A stretch of 64,000 bases of DNA, taken from positions 1 through 64,000 of the forward strand of contig NZ_JAFIRA010000009.1 in assembly GCF_022848905.1 (NCBI RefSeq). Reading direction: 5' to 3'. A program made the translations under genes and the position numbers. This DNA is from Thermostichus vulcanus str. 'Rupite' (GTDB taxonomy: Bacteria > Cyanobacteriota > Cyanobacteriia > Thermostichales > Thermostichaceae). Numbering within the stretch: position 1 is the stretch's first letter; every line of letters starts with the position of its first letter. Shown one piece after another: positions 9,458 through 17,635 of this stretch. The notes under the pieces are model-generated. The model ran no database searches, was not told where the DNA came from, and saw nothing but the letters and a program-made list of their open reading frames with translations.

Positions 9458-10600
9458 TCAGGATCCCTGGAAATCGGCCTCTTCTTCCCCTGCCAAAACC
9501 TGGAGCGCCACCTGCAGCCGCAGCGCCTCCGCCCCCCGCCCCAACCCGGTCTGGATCGTTGAGCCGGAAAGATGCTGTTCGATGGAACGGCAAAGGCGAC
9601 GCAAATGGGGGGTACTGGCGCCAATGTGGCCATCCAACTTCTCAGCCAGGGATCCCAGGCGTTTCCAGGTGGTGAATAGGCGTGCCAAGGTTTGCTCCAG
9701 TTGTGCCGCTTGATTCACCAAATCAGCCGTCAAGTTCAGCAACCCCAACCGCAAGGCTTCTTCTAGGGCACCCTCCAAGTCCAACCCCTCCTGTTCCTGC
9801 AGGACTTGCACCTGAGCGGCAGATTGTAAATATCGGGCCAAAAAACGGGCATCGGCGGTGGCTTGCTTGAGGGTATCCACATCCGGATTGAGGGCGATTT
9901 CTGCTTGTAGAGCTTGCTGATGGGATCCCGGCAATTTTTCCAGTTCCCGCACTAAGGGGGTGAGGTAGCGGCTGGGAATGCTCTGTTCGGCAGCTTTGGC
10001 CCGAATGGGGGCTGGGATCAACTCTGAAGTCGCCGCTGTCCACTCGTCCGTGAGGTCGCGCACCTGTCGTCGGGTAATCCGTTGGCCTTGTTGCGCTGCT
10101 TCCACCACCATTTGCTGCACAGGTGGAGGAGCTTGGGCGGTTTCCAAAAAAGCGCGTTTGCTAAAGCGATCCACCGTCTCCGGTTCCAGTTCCTGGCTTT
10201 GCATGAGGCTATCGGCACGGTCTGCCAGCTCCAGCAGCGCATAGGCTCGACTTTTGCTGATCTCCCGGTCTTTGAGCCAATTGAGAAAGCCACTGCCCCG
10301 TCCATCCCCCCGTTGTTTTTCCCGATCCCGCACTACCCGCAAAATACGCCCACGCCAAATCTCTGTTTGCAAATCAAAGCGGTCACATACCTGCCAAGCC
10401 CGTTCCACCTGCTGCTCAAACTCTGGCTCTGGCAAGGCTTCATCTGTGGGATCCGGCAACGCCAAGTCCTCCAGGGATCCCGTGGGTAGTTCAGCCGCCC
10501 AAGTTTCCAAGCGGATGGCGGATGCCTCTACGGATGTCGTTACGGATGTTGCCACTGTTTCAAGAGTCTCCATTCGCCCCTCACACTTAAGCCGACTCAT
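9458..10600 (-). CDS. Conserved hypothetical protein with helix-turn-helix-like segment
   Basis: About 380 residues, soluble and largely helical. The central part has GSGFLNWLKDREISKSRAYA (residues 102-121), which reads like a DNA-binding helix-turn-helix of the kind found in plasmid-partition and DUF3102-like proteins; the following residues ALLELADRAD extend it. The C-terminal half is rich in Gln, Leu and Ala and probably forms long helices or coiled coil. No catalytic motif is seen. Starts at 10600 and 10573 (METLETVATSV) are both possible. Neighbours are a convergent epimerase gene and an upstream VOC remnant, which give no clue. I do not recognise a named family with certainty. Confidence 0.7.
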   Translation of the reverse strand: MSRLKCEGRMETLETVATSVTTSVEASAIRLETWAAELPTGSLEDLALPDPTDEALPEPEFEQQVERAWQVCDRFDLQTEIWRGRILRVVRDREKQRGDGRGSGFLNWLKDREISKSRAYALLELADRADSLMQSQELEPETVDRFSKRAFLETAQAPPPVQQMVVEAAQQGQRITRRQVRDLTDEWTAATSELIPAPIRAKAAEQSIPSRYLTPLVRELEKLPGSHQQALQAEIALNPDVDTLKQATADARFLARYLQSAAQVQVLQEQEGLDLEGALEEALRLGLLNLTADLVNQAAQLEQTLARLFTTWKRLGSLAEKLDGHIGASTPHLRRLCRSIEQHLSGSTIQTGLGRGAEALRLQVALQVLAGEEEADFQGS

Positions 10601-10738
10601 TATGGCAGAGCTTCCCAGCGACTTTAGAACCTGTATCCAGGAGAGGGGTTGTGCTTCTCCCGAAAAAGAGGCAAAGATTGATACAGATTTTTCTCGGATC
10701 CCACCTCAGGATTAGCTTGCACGAAGTTGGGAGTGAGC

Positions 10739-10833
10739 ATGATCGAGCGGGTTGATCACGTTGCCATCGGAGTCGCGGACTTGGATGAGCGGATCCAGTT
10801 TTTTACCGAGCAGATGGGGATGATCTGGAAACT
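10739..10833 (+). pseudogene. Truncated VOC/glyoxalase-fold gene, first ~32 codons only
   Basis: From the ATG at 10739 the reading frame gives MIERVDHVAIGVADLDERIQ followed by FFTEQMGM, a clear N-terminal half-motif of a VOC domain (methylmalonyl-CoA epimerase/glyoxalase type). At about 10832 the similarity stops exactly where the 3' end of the convergent MscS gene begins. The remaining 100 or so residues of a VOC domain are missing. This looks like a deletion junction. An intact but different VOC gene lies at 63275. Confidence 0.6.
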
Positions 10834-11935
10834 AGATCGTAATCGGGGCATCCACATAAATGGTGGGATCCTGAATTTCAAAGGCAATCCCATACTCCTT
10901 CAGCCTCTGGGTAATGGTTTCGTTGGCCAAATCCAGCAGTTGTCGGCGTAAATCCATTGAAACTTCTCCGGATCCCAGAATAAAAAAGGTCAGTTGCGCT
11001 TGGCTACGGGCTGGCTGGGATCCCTGAGCATTCAACTCCCGAAAGGTGAGATCCGTGCTGCGAGAATCAATGCCAAAAATATCGCGGGTACTCTCCAAAA
11101 TCACCTGCCGAATCAGAGCCTTTTCTTCATCGGGCAAGAGGCGCTGAAAGGTCAGATAAATCAGCGACATCACCTTCTTTGCCCCGGTGAAATTCTCGAT
11201 ACTCACCTGTGTAAGGGCACTATTGGGCACAATCACCAACGTACCTTTCCCAGAGGTGCGAATGCGGGTGGAGCGCAACCCAATCGACTCGACTCGACCA
11301 AAGGTGCCATCCGGCAGCCCAATATAGTCATCCACCACAAAAGGTCGATCCACATAGATGACGATGCCCCCGAGTAGTTGCTCCAAGGTTTTCTGGGCCG
11401 CAAACGCCACGGCCAACCCCCCAATCCCCAAGCTGGCAAACAGCCCCACCACATTAATCTGATGAGTTTGGGCAAAGAGCAACAACGCCAAAAAGCCAAT
11501 CGCTAAGTTGGCACTAATCCGCCCCACGATCAGCAGCTCACTATTGACCTTGCGCCCCCCCTTAAGAGCCGTATCCCGCAGATAAACATCGGCAAAGCCT
11601 CTCACCAAGCGGGTCAACAGCCAAACCAGCGCTATCGTCAGGGCCAGGCTCACCCCCAGTTCTGTCAGGTGCAACCACAACCCACGCGGCAACGCCAGCA
11701 GCACCCCCTCAGCCAGGAGCAGCGTCACCACCAACCCGATCAATCCCGCGTAGGGATCCACCGTGCGCTCGTATACCTCCGCCACATCCGGGCTAGCCAA
11801 TTTTTTTACCATTGGCTTCAGCCACTTCGGGATCCAGCGACCCAACCCGAATGCCAGCAGCCCCACCAGGGTGATCACCCCCACCTGGGCCCACCCTCGG
11901 CTGATCTCCAGCCCTTGCAACCACTCCATAGGCAA
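10832..11935 (-). CDS. Mechanosensitive ion channel, MscS family
   Basis: A 367-residue membrane protein with an N-terminal helix (residues 18-35), further helices around 60-110 and 135-160, and the MscS core: the pore-lining, Gly/Ala-rich TM3-type segment VGLFASLGIGGLAVAFAAQK at residues 167-186, followed by the beta domain with RPFVVDDYI and GTFGRVESIGLRSTRIRT. Such channels open when membrane tension rises and protect against hypo-osmotic shock. The C-terminal alpha/beta domain is complete but ends abruptly beside a VOC remnant. A second, shorter MscS gene lies at 31746. Confidence 0.9.
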   Translation of the reverse strand: MPMEWLQGLEISRGWAQVGVITLVGLLAFGLGRWIPKWLKPMVKKLASPDVAEVYERTVDPYAGLIGLVVTLLLAEGVLLALPRGLWLHLTELGVSLALTIALVWLLTRLVRGFADVYLRDTALKGGRKVNSELLIVGRISANLAIGFLALLLFAQTHQINVVGLFASLGIGGLAVAFAAQKTLEQLLGGIVIYVDRPFVVDDYIGLPDGTFGRVESIGLRSTRIRTSGKGTLVIVPNSALTQVSIENFTGAKKVMSLIYLTFQRLLPDEEKALIRQVILESTRDIFGIDSRSTDLTFRELNAQGSQPARSQAQLTFFILGSGEVSMDLRRQLLDLANETITQRLKEYGIAFEIQDPTIYVDAPITI

Positions 11936-11983
11936 ACTCCGTTCAGGTGGCTTACCGCCTCAACCGGCCAGTTCTCAACGGAT

Positions 11984-12961
11984 TCAATTGTTCATCTCCC
12001 GTTCTAGCTTGGCCATCGAGATTTGGCTTTCAACGCGGGCAATGCTCTCCCGAATCGTGACCATTTGCGCCTCCACTTCATCTAGGGATTTGCGCACCGC
12101 TTCAGCCGCACTCATGTGTTGATTCCGTTGCACCAAAGCCTCTCGGGCCATACCGTCATTCTGGTGTTGGGTGGCCTGCTCGGCCCGGATAAACCAATCC
12201 TCTGCCTTCTGGAGGATTTCATCGTACTGCCGTTCCAGTTGTTTGCGGCTGGCCAAGGTCGTGGTGAGGCTGCGCTGCAACTGTTTCAGATCCCGCTCCA
12301 TTTGCCGGATGCTCACCTTCTTCTGGCTGGGCTTCTTCCACAGCAATTTGCTCAGACCAACCATGACCACCACTGTGGCAATGCCCACCCCCGCAGCCGC
12401 CGTCGGGTTTTCACGGATAAAAGACCCATTCAACACATTAGCCCCGGCAAAGGCCGAAGTTTGGACACCTGTCTCCCGAAACTCCCAAGGCATCACTGGG
12501 TTACGTTGCTGCCAGAACCCCAGCCGCGCCGCCTGCGCCCCCTCCTGAGCCTCCAAATAGCGCTGACGATTCGCTCCGTGCAAAAAGCGCTCGTAAACCA
12601 CCGCATGCCCCTGGCGCAGCATCTCCAAATTCACCAAACCATCGGCGTTGTACACCTGGGCAATGTGCAGCCCTTCCGGTGTGACATAGAGGGTATCCAC
12701 CTGCACCAGGGATCCCGTTGGAATCAAGTTTTGTAGTGCTTCTTGGGACAGCCGCCCCCACCGCCCTTGGGTCAGCTCCGGCGCATCCACGTAGGAAAGT
12801 CGAAACCGGGTGGGCCTGCCGTTCAGATCCGCCCAAAAGGTGTCCCCATCGACGACTGAGCGGACTCGCGCTGTCCCCGAGGATTGAGCCGCCGCAGGAA
12901 GCCCACTCCAAATACTCGATACAGCGGTAACCATTACCAGGAGGGAAGTTCTTGAGGTCAT
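11984..12961 (-). CDS. Staphylococcal-nuclease-like domain fused to PspA-like coiled coil
   Basis: About 325 residues. A signal peptide (MTSRTSLLVMVTAVSSIWSG, cleavage after AAAQ) is followed by an SNase-fold domain, residues 30-145, with VRSVVDGDTFWADL and FRLSYVDAPE, keeping the Asp, Arg and Glu positions of the first half of the active site. The usual YGR segment carrying the second catalytic Arg reads TPEGLHIAQV here, so activity is doubtful. Next come a transmembrane helix (about 175-200) and a coiled coil, 205-325, with KAEDWFIRAEQATQ and DGMAREALVQRNQH, close in pattern to the middle of PspA/IM30. The start is set by AGGAG eight bases before the ATG at 12961. Confidence 0.7.
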   Translation of the reverse strand: MTSRTSLLVMVTAVSSIWSGLPAAAQSSGTARVRSVVDGDTFWADLNGRPTRFRLSYVDAPELTQGRWGRLSQEALQNLIPTGSLVQVDTLYVTPEGLHIAQVYNADGLVNLEMLRQGHAVVYERFLHGANRQRYLEAQEGAQAARLGFWQQRNPVMPWEFRETGVQTSAFAGANVLNGSFIRENPTAAAGVGIATVVVMVGLSKLLWKKPSQKKVSIRQMERDLKQLQRSLTTTLASRKQLERQYDEILQKAEDWFIRAEQATQHQNDGMAREALVQRNQHMSAAEAVRKSLDEVEAQMVTIRESIARVESQISMAKLEREMNN

Positions 12962-13069
12962 GGGGGTCACTCCTAATAGAGCAGGGCAAGAGCAAAGATT
13001 AAGAAATAAAAAGTTCAGGAACCTAGGGCAAACCCAGGGCGTCACAAGGACTTGCAATAGAGGCTATCC

Positions 13070-13100
13070 AAAAAGCCCCTCCCATGAAGGTATTGGGGCT
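13070..13100 (-). terminator. Rho-independent terminator, leftward
   Basis: On the minus strand AGCCCC at 13100-13095 pairs with GGGGCT at 13079-13074, followed by a run of T (13074-13070). It lies about 150 bases past the stop of the 13252-14070 gene and probably ends that transcript. Confidence 0.6.
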
Positions 13101-13251
13101 GACACTTTCTCGTGCCAAAAGTAAACTTTCTTGACAAAAGGGATTGGCTCATGAAGAGTCAGCTCATGGGGTTGACATGATTTGGGCTAGAGCTTAGCTC
13201 ACATTCCTTGCCAACGTCACAACCCTAAGGCGCAATCTTCATAGACGCACT

Positions 13252-14070
13252 CTATAGACGCAAAAGGTACGGCTCTTCGTCGGGGAAGTCGGGTAGGGGT
13301 GGGGCCTGAATCTCGATCTCGCCCGTTGGCAGTGTTCGCAGGACTGTACCCAATTGGGCCAGTTGCTCCAAGACAAAGATGCGAGTATCCCGGTCAGTGG
13401 TGGAGTTAAACACGCTCATCCAAACATCAAACCGGGCACGGCGACTAAGGGGGCTACGGGCGATATTGTCCCCCAATTGGCGAAAATCATCCCCGGGTAG
13501 ACCCACTTGCTCCCGCCAAGCGGCAGCTCGGTAGTAGTCGTCTCGACCTGCTTGCGCATCTCCCAAAAACAAGAAATTCAGCAAGGCCCGATCCACGTAA
13601 AGCCGCCAGGCACCGGGGTTGGTTTCGGGGGTGAACTGCTGAATACCGCGATCCAGAATTTCAATCGCTTGCTCCGGTTGCCCGGCCCGATAGGCCAAGA
13701 CCAAACTGGACAGCCGATAGCCCAGGAAAAAATTAGGATCCAACCGGGTCATGTGGTCGAAGTAGTCGTAGGCCAAGCCATATCCGGTCAGGGTGCGTCC
13801 AGGGCCGTCGCCATAGTATTGGATCAGCTCCAACCATAGCCAGGAGGCTGCCAGGTTGCGGTAACCCAGCCAGCCCAACACATTGGCCAAGGCAATGTTG
13901 CGATCTTTGCGAGCTTCGGCATTTTCCAGTTCCCCCAGGTTGATCCGCTCCAACATCGGCAACTGAGACTGCACTAGGATCCCGCCACAAAGCAGCAACC
14001 CCAAAACGGCAGGCAAGGTGTTTTTCAGGGAGAACCGGAAATGGCGATGCGCTAGGGAAGCAGTGTTCAT
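13252..14070 (-). CDS. Membrane-anchored TPR-like hypothetical protein
   Basis: A 272-residue protein. One hydrophobic segment at residues 17-36 (NTLPAVLGLLLCGGILVQSQ) acts as signal anchor. The rest is helical with TPR-like pairs: WLGYRNLAASWLWLELIQYY, FDHMTRLDPNFFLGYRLSSL and AGQPEQAIEILDRGIQQF. Such proteins usually act as interaction scaffolds at the membrane; no partner is suggested by the context. It is transcribed leftwards alone, ending at a terminator near 13085, and diverges from the methyltransferase gene at 14209. I do not recognise a named family. Confidence 0.75.
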   Translation of the reverse strand: MNTASLAHRHFRFSLKNTLPAVLGLLLCGGILVQSQLPMLERINLGELENAEARKDRNIALANVLGWLGYRNLAASWLWLELIQYYGDGPGRTLTGYGLAYDYFDHMTRLDPNFFLGYRLSSLVLAYRAGQPEQAIEILDRGIQQFTPETNPGAWRLYVDRALLNFLFLGDAQAGRDDYYRAAAWREQVGLPGDDFRQLGDNIARSPLSRRARFDVWMSVFNSTTDRDTRIFVLEQLAQLGTVLRTLPTGEIEIQAPPLPDFPDEEPYLLRL

Positions 14071-14208
14071 CGGTGGCTATCCAAGGGAGTTGAACAATCC
14101 TTTCGGGGTAGTTCTCATCTGTAGGTCAACCTGGGATCCTGAACAAGACCGCGGTTGCGACTTCTACAGCGGCTACACTCATCTTAAATTCTGCTCTATT
14201 CCTACTTC

Positions 14209-15480
14209 ATGGCCAGTCGTACCCTCTCTGCCTCTGAACGGGCCCTCACCCTTTACGAAGCGCTGCCCTATCCCAATGTTCCGCTCTCGCAAACGGCCCG
14301 CAATGCCCTGCCAGAGATGTTCAAAATGAGCTACACCACAGCTCAGTACGTTCGTACCCATGCAGTGATTGAACCAGAGGGTAAAGTTTTGCTGAATGCG
14401 GGCTGTGGCTCCGGCTGGGAAACCCTGATGATGGCGGAGGCCAATCCTGGGGCCAAGATCGTCGCTTTTGATCTGTCTCCTGCCTCCGTTAAGCTCACGG
14501 AAGAACGTCTACGCTACCACGGCTTCACAGATACCGAGTTTTATGTGCTCAATTTGCTGGAACTGGATCGCCTTGGGATCCAATTCGATTTCATCAGTTT
14601 GAATGATGTTTTGTATTTACTGGAGGATCCCACGGATGGCTTGCGGGCGATGAAACGTGTCTTAAAACCGGAGGGCATTATCCGCGCCAATCTGCACCAT
14701 CGCTACCAACGGCAGGTATTCTTTCGTATGCAGGAAGCCTTCCAAATGGTGGGACAATTTGATGTTGCGCCGGCCACAGGGGCCAAAAATGTACGGGAGT
14801 TTATGGGATCCCTGCAGGAGGAGGTTGCTAAAGGGGTGCTCTGGAATCCAGCCAGCTACACCGAGGATCCCGCCATTCTGAATAACTACCTGCTTTCCAA
14901 CGACAAGGGTTTTACCATCCCTGAGTTGTTTGAGATGTTGCGGCAGGCTGGGTTGGGGTTTTTAAGCTTGGTGGATATGCCCGATTGGTCGGTGGAGTCT
15001 TTGTTTAAGGAGGTGCCGGAATTTGTACGGCGCAAACTGGAAGCGATGAGTCCGATGGAGCGGCTCCAACTTTATGAATTAATCCGACCTGCCCACCGCT
15101 TGATCGACTTTTGGGTAGATCACGCCGGATCTTCTTTGGTGTTTCCCTGGAGCGATGAGGATTGGTTAGAGGGATCCGTACAATTCAACCCCATTTTGCT
15201 GGATAGCCCGCGCTTTCATCAGGAGTACACCAAAGCCTTACAAGAGAACCGACCCTATGAAATGCAGTGGACAGGGGCTACCCACGGGCGGATTACCCTT
15301 CCTGCCGACAAACTCAAATGGCTCGCTCCCCTGTTGCAAGGGCCAACTCCAGTCCGAGAGGTGATTCAAGGCGTGGTGGAGTTGGGATCCCTGGAGGCAG
15401 AAAAAGCAGCCGATGAGGTGTTGACCTACCTGACGGCGTTAGAGGATTTTCTCTTTATCCTGCTGCAACCCAGCCTGTAA
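14209..15480 (+). CDS. Class I SAM-dependent methyltransferase with C-terminal extension
   Basis: A 423-residue cytoplasmic protein. Residues 45-165 form a Rossmann-type methyltransferase: motif I VLLNAGCGSGWETLMMA, motif II acidic end IVAFDLSP, and motif IV-like FDFISLNDVLYLLEDP. The preceding YEALPYPNVPLSQTA segment is common in cyanobacterial members. Residues 170-423 are an extra helical region with no motif I can name; it may bind the acceptor. The substrate is unknown. It is a single rightward gene with ATG preceded by an AT-rich leader and no convincing Shine-Dalgarno. The methyltransferase fold is sure, the specificity open. Confidence 0.8.
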   Translation: MASRTLSASERALTLYEALPYPNVPLSQTARNALPEMFKMSYTTAQYVRTHAVIEPEGKVLLNAGCGSGWETLMMAEANPGAKIVAFDLSPASVKLTEERLRYHGFTDTEFYVLNLLELDRLGIQFDFISLNDVLYLLEDPTDGLRAMKRVLKPEGIIRANLHHRYQRQVFFRMQEAFQMVGQFDVAPATGAKNVREFMGSLQEEVAKGVLWNPASYTEDPAILNNYLLSNDKGFTIPELFEMLRQAGLGFLSLVDMPDWSVESLFKEVPEFVRRKLEAMSPMERLQLYELIRPAHRLIDFWVDHAGSSLVFPWSDEDWLEGSVQFNPILLDSPRFHQEYTKALQENRPYEMQWTGATHGRITLPADKLKWLAPLLQGPTPVREVIQGVVELGSLEAEKAADEVLTYLTALEDFLFILLQPSL

Positions 15481-15619
15481 GGGAAATACCCTTGACAAGT
15501 GATTATTCACTGTGGAGACCCGCCTGGGATCCGACCTGCGGTTTGGGGGATAATGAAAGAGGTGGGGATCTGTTTCCCTGCAAGTTTGTGTCGGAGGCTG
15601 AGGTTATCAACTTCAAGAA

Positions 15620-15901
15620 ATGGCCGCTGAATTGGGGATCCCTGCCGCAGACCTAGAAACAGCGATGCAAGACTGGGAAAAAGAGCGCCCAGCTGCCACC
15701 TCTCCAGCCCCTGGCAAAACAGAATCCTCTGCTAAAGCCAAGCCGGTAGGGGATCCCTTCTGGCGCAAAGCTGCTCCTCCCGCCGTGATTGTGGGTGGAC
15801 TGCTGGTGATGGGACCAATCAGCCTGCTGGCTACGATTCCCATTGCGCACCATCTGAATAAGCGCAACAAAGCCCAGCAACACTCGCAGCCCTCCCGTTA
15901 A
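15620..15901 (+). CDS. Small single-helix membrane protein, possibly frame-disrupted at its 5' end
   Basis: A 93-residue protein: a helical start MAAELGIPAADLETAMQDWE, a Pro/Ala/Lys linker, then one membrane helix at residues 52-75 and a basic tail. Directly upstream of the ATG the same frame gives YQLQE before a stop, while a neighbouring frame starting at GTG 15588 gives SEAEV. Joined, these would read SEAEVYQLQEMAAELGIPAA, a smooth helical start. One base may therefore have been lost near 15604, or translation simply begins at the ATG. Function is unknown. Confidence 0.55.
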   Translation: MAAELGIPAADLETAMQDWEKERPAATSPAPGKTESSAKAKPVGDPFWRKAAPPAVIVGGLLVMGPISLLATIPIAHHLNKRNKAQQHSQPSR

Positions 15902-15944
15902 TCCACCCAGTTACATCAACAGATCCAATTACAGATGGGCCGAA

Positions 15945-16703
15945 TCAGCGAGTGTAGAAGGTTTCAAGACTGTCCCGGTCACCCACGAAGCGCCAATGCC
16001 AAGGTTCATAGCTCACCCCCTGAGGGTTGCCACGCGGGAAAGACAGTTCAAAGCCAAAGCGAGCAGCATGGCTCTCCAGCCAGCGAAAGGCAGGGGTGGT
16101 TTCAAATTCTTCTTTCGTATCGAATTGGGGAAACCCTGCATCACCGATATCGATGGCATAGCCGGTGTGATGTTCGCTGTAGCCCGGTGGAGCGCTGACG
16201 GCAGCCCGTTCTTCCGGTCGCAAGGCGCGGGACTGGGCCAGTTGAAAAAACAAGAACTCTTGATCCGCAATGGAACGGAACCCCGAAATCGGGACGAGAC
16301 GGATCCCGGCGGCTTGGGCAGCTTCATTCATACGACGGTAACTTTCGGCAGCCGCTTGGCGCAGGTGAATTTCCCGGCCATGGTAGCTACCGACTGCTTG
16401 CAGACTGTCTAGAGGGGCCTCTGCATAAGCAAAATGCCCCAGTAGAGACACTCGACTATCCTGAAGGGTTGGCTGCGGCAAAGGAAAAATCGACTGAATC
16501 GGCGCTTCCACCGCTACGGGATCCACCATCTTCGAGGAATCCCATAACTCCCATAGACCCCAACCCACCCAGGACAGGATCCCCAGCAGAAGTAAACCTA
16601 GCCCTAGGCGCAGCCATAACCGCCATGAGAACCCCAGACCCTGTTTCCTCCCCGCCTGAGTGGGTTGGCGACGTGCGACCGGAATGTCGTCGTTCATGCG
16701 CAA
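15945..16703 (-). CDS. D-alanyl-D-alanine carboxypeptidase, VanY/M15B family
   Basis: A 252-residue protein with an N-terminal membrane anchor (residues 29-50) and a peptidase M15B domain at 110-250. The zinc-site motifs are visible: SGFRSIADQ near 144, GYSEHHTGYAIDIGD near 185 giving His and Asp ligands, and EPWHWRF near 233 giving the second His and the catalytic Glu. The enzyme trims the terminal D-Ala of peptidoglycan side chains in the periplasm. It sits upstream of nothing obvious; a peroxiredoxin gene follows in the same direction on its right but reads toward it with 43 bases between. Family call is confident. Confidence 0.88.
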   Translation of the reverse strand: MRMNDDIPVARRQPTQAGRKQGLGFSWRLWLRLGLGLLLLGILSWVGWGLWELWDSSKMVDPVAVEAPIQSIFPLPQPTLQDSRVSLLGHFAYAEAPLDSLQAVGSYHGREIHLRQAAAESYRRMNEAAQAAGIRLVPISGFRSIADQEFLFFQLAQSRALRPEERAAVSAPPGYSEHHTGYAIDIGDAGFPQFDTKEEFETTPAFRWLESHAARFGFELSFPRGNPQGVSYEPWHWRFVGDRDSLETFYTR

Positions 16704-16746
16704 AAGCAGGGGATCCAGCTAGGGAAACAGAAGGAATGGGACCCTA

Positions 16747-17184
16747 TCACAGTCCCAAATCCGCCAAAATGTCACGGGCGTGGGTTTCGGTATTGATGTT
16801 TTGATAGACCTTAGCGATTTTACCCTCACCATCGATCACATAGGTTACCCGCTTCGAGTAGCCGCCCCCATCCACATCGTAGGCACGGGTAATCACCCCG
16901 CTGCTATCTACCAGTAGCGGGAAAGGCAGGTTGTACTTCTCCGTGAACTTTTGGTGGGAGGCTTGGTCATCCATGCTCACCCCCAAGACCACCACATCTT
17001 TGCCCTGATAATCGGCATAAGCATCACGGAATCCACAGGCTTCTTTGGTACAACCGGGGGTATCGTCTTTGGGGTAGAAGTAAAGAATGACGGTTTTGCC
17101 CGCCAAACTGGATAAGGTAATGGAATTGCCTTGGGTATCGATGGTGTTAAAGCCGGGGGCGGCAGTGCCAACGGGGAGAACCAT
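16747..17184 (-). CDS. bcp: Peroxiredoxin, BCP/PrxQ type
   Basis: A 145-residue thiol peroxidase. The active site is PKDDTPGCTKEACGFRD (residues 39-55): the first Cys is the peroxidatic one and the Cys five residues later is the usual resolving Cys of PrxQ. The thioredoxin-like fold is complete and ends HARDILADLGL. PrxQ enzymes reduce hydrogen peroxide and organic peroxides with thioredoxin as donor and protect the photosynthetic cell. The start MVLPVGTAAPGFN matches the family. The gene ends 43 bases before the VanY-type peptidase gene in the same direction, so cotranscription is possible. Confidence 0.92.
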   Translation of the reverse strand: MVLPVGTAAPGFNTIDTQGNSITLSSLAGKTVILYFYPKDDTPGCTKEACGFRDAYADYQGKDVVVLGVSMDDQASHQKFTEKYNLPFPLLVDSSGVITRAYDVDGGGYSKRVTYVIDGEGKIAKVYQNINTETHARDILADLGL

Positions 17185-17329
17185 ATGAGGAAGTTACCTT
17201 GAAAGGCGCAATGGATAGGCAAAATCCCTAAAGGGCTGCCCTCAGCATTTTCTTCAGCCATACTTGCCTCTGTCAAGCCACTGCCCAGCCAGCCAGGGAT
17301 CCCCAGGGTCTCCATACGCCGTTGACTGG

Positions 17330-17515
17330 TCACTCTACCCGTGGCAACAGCAGTGTGAACGTTGTGCCCAGGCTGGTCTGCGAGACAGACTCTGAGACAA
17401 AGGTGATTTGCCCCCCGTGTAGCTGCGTACAGGAGAGCTCCAGCGGAGGCTGATGTGAACCGGTTGAGGGTGAGAGGGAGTAGGAGTATTCGAGGGCATT
17501 GGAGAGCAAAGACAA
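17330..17515 (-). pseudogene. Histidine kinase ATPase-domain remnant
   Basis: A 61-codon leftward frame reads LLSNALEYS at its start, matching the N box of histidine kinases, and ends HGGQITFVSES then SLGTTFTLLLPR, matching the G2 box and terminal strand of the HATPase domain. About 60 residues that normally lie between them are missing, and no dimerisation domain precedes it because an in-frame stop lies just upstream. It is best read as the decayed tail of a sensor kinase. Confidence 0.5.
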
Positions 17516-17518
17516 TAG

Positions 17519-17552
17519 AGCTCAGGGATCCACAGTTGCAGATCCCTGAGCT
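17519..17552. repeat. Perfect 12-bp inverted repeat
   Basis: AGCTCAGGGATC at 17519-17530 is the exact reverse complement of GATCCCTGAGCT at 17541-17552, with a ten-base loop. No T-run follows on either strand, so it is not a standard terminator. Each arm contains half of the abundant GGGATCCC motif. Confidence 0.75.
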
Positions 17553-17635
17553 ACTCACTCAAACGATTGACTTGATTGACTTAGATTGACTTAACGAGTT
17601 GGCCTTGTCAGAACCCGCATCTGTGTCTCAGGCTA

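Larger units (their letters stand above)
17185..17635. other. Gene-poor region with kinase remnant, inverted repeat and short direct repeats
   Basis: The part next to 17184 should carry the peroxiredoxin promoter. It also contains a histidine-kinase fragment (17330-17515) and a perfect inverted repeat (17519-17552). Three copies of GATTGACTT start at 17565, 17574 and 17584. No intact gene is seen. Confidence 0.5.

Noticed and set aside
15492-15497. TTGACA promoter-like hexamer after the methyltransferase gene
   Set aside because: No -10 hexamer at a suitable distance; nearby GATAAT at about 15550 is too far away.
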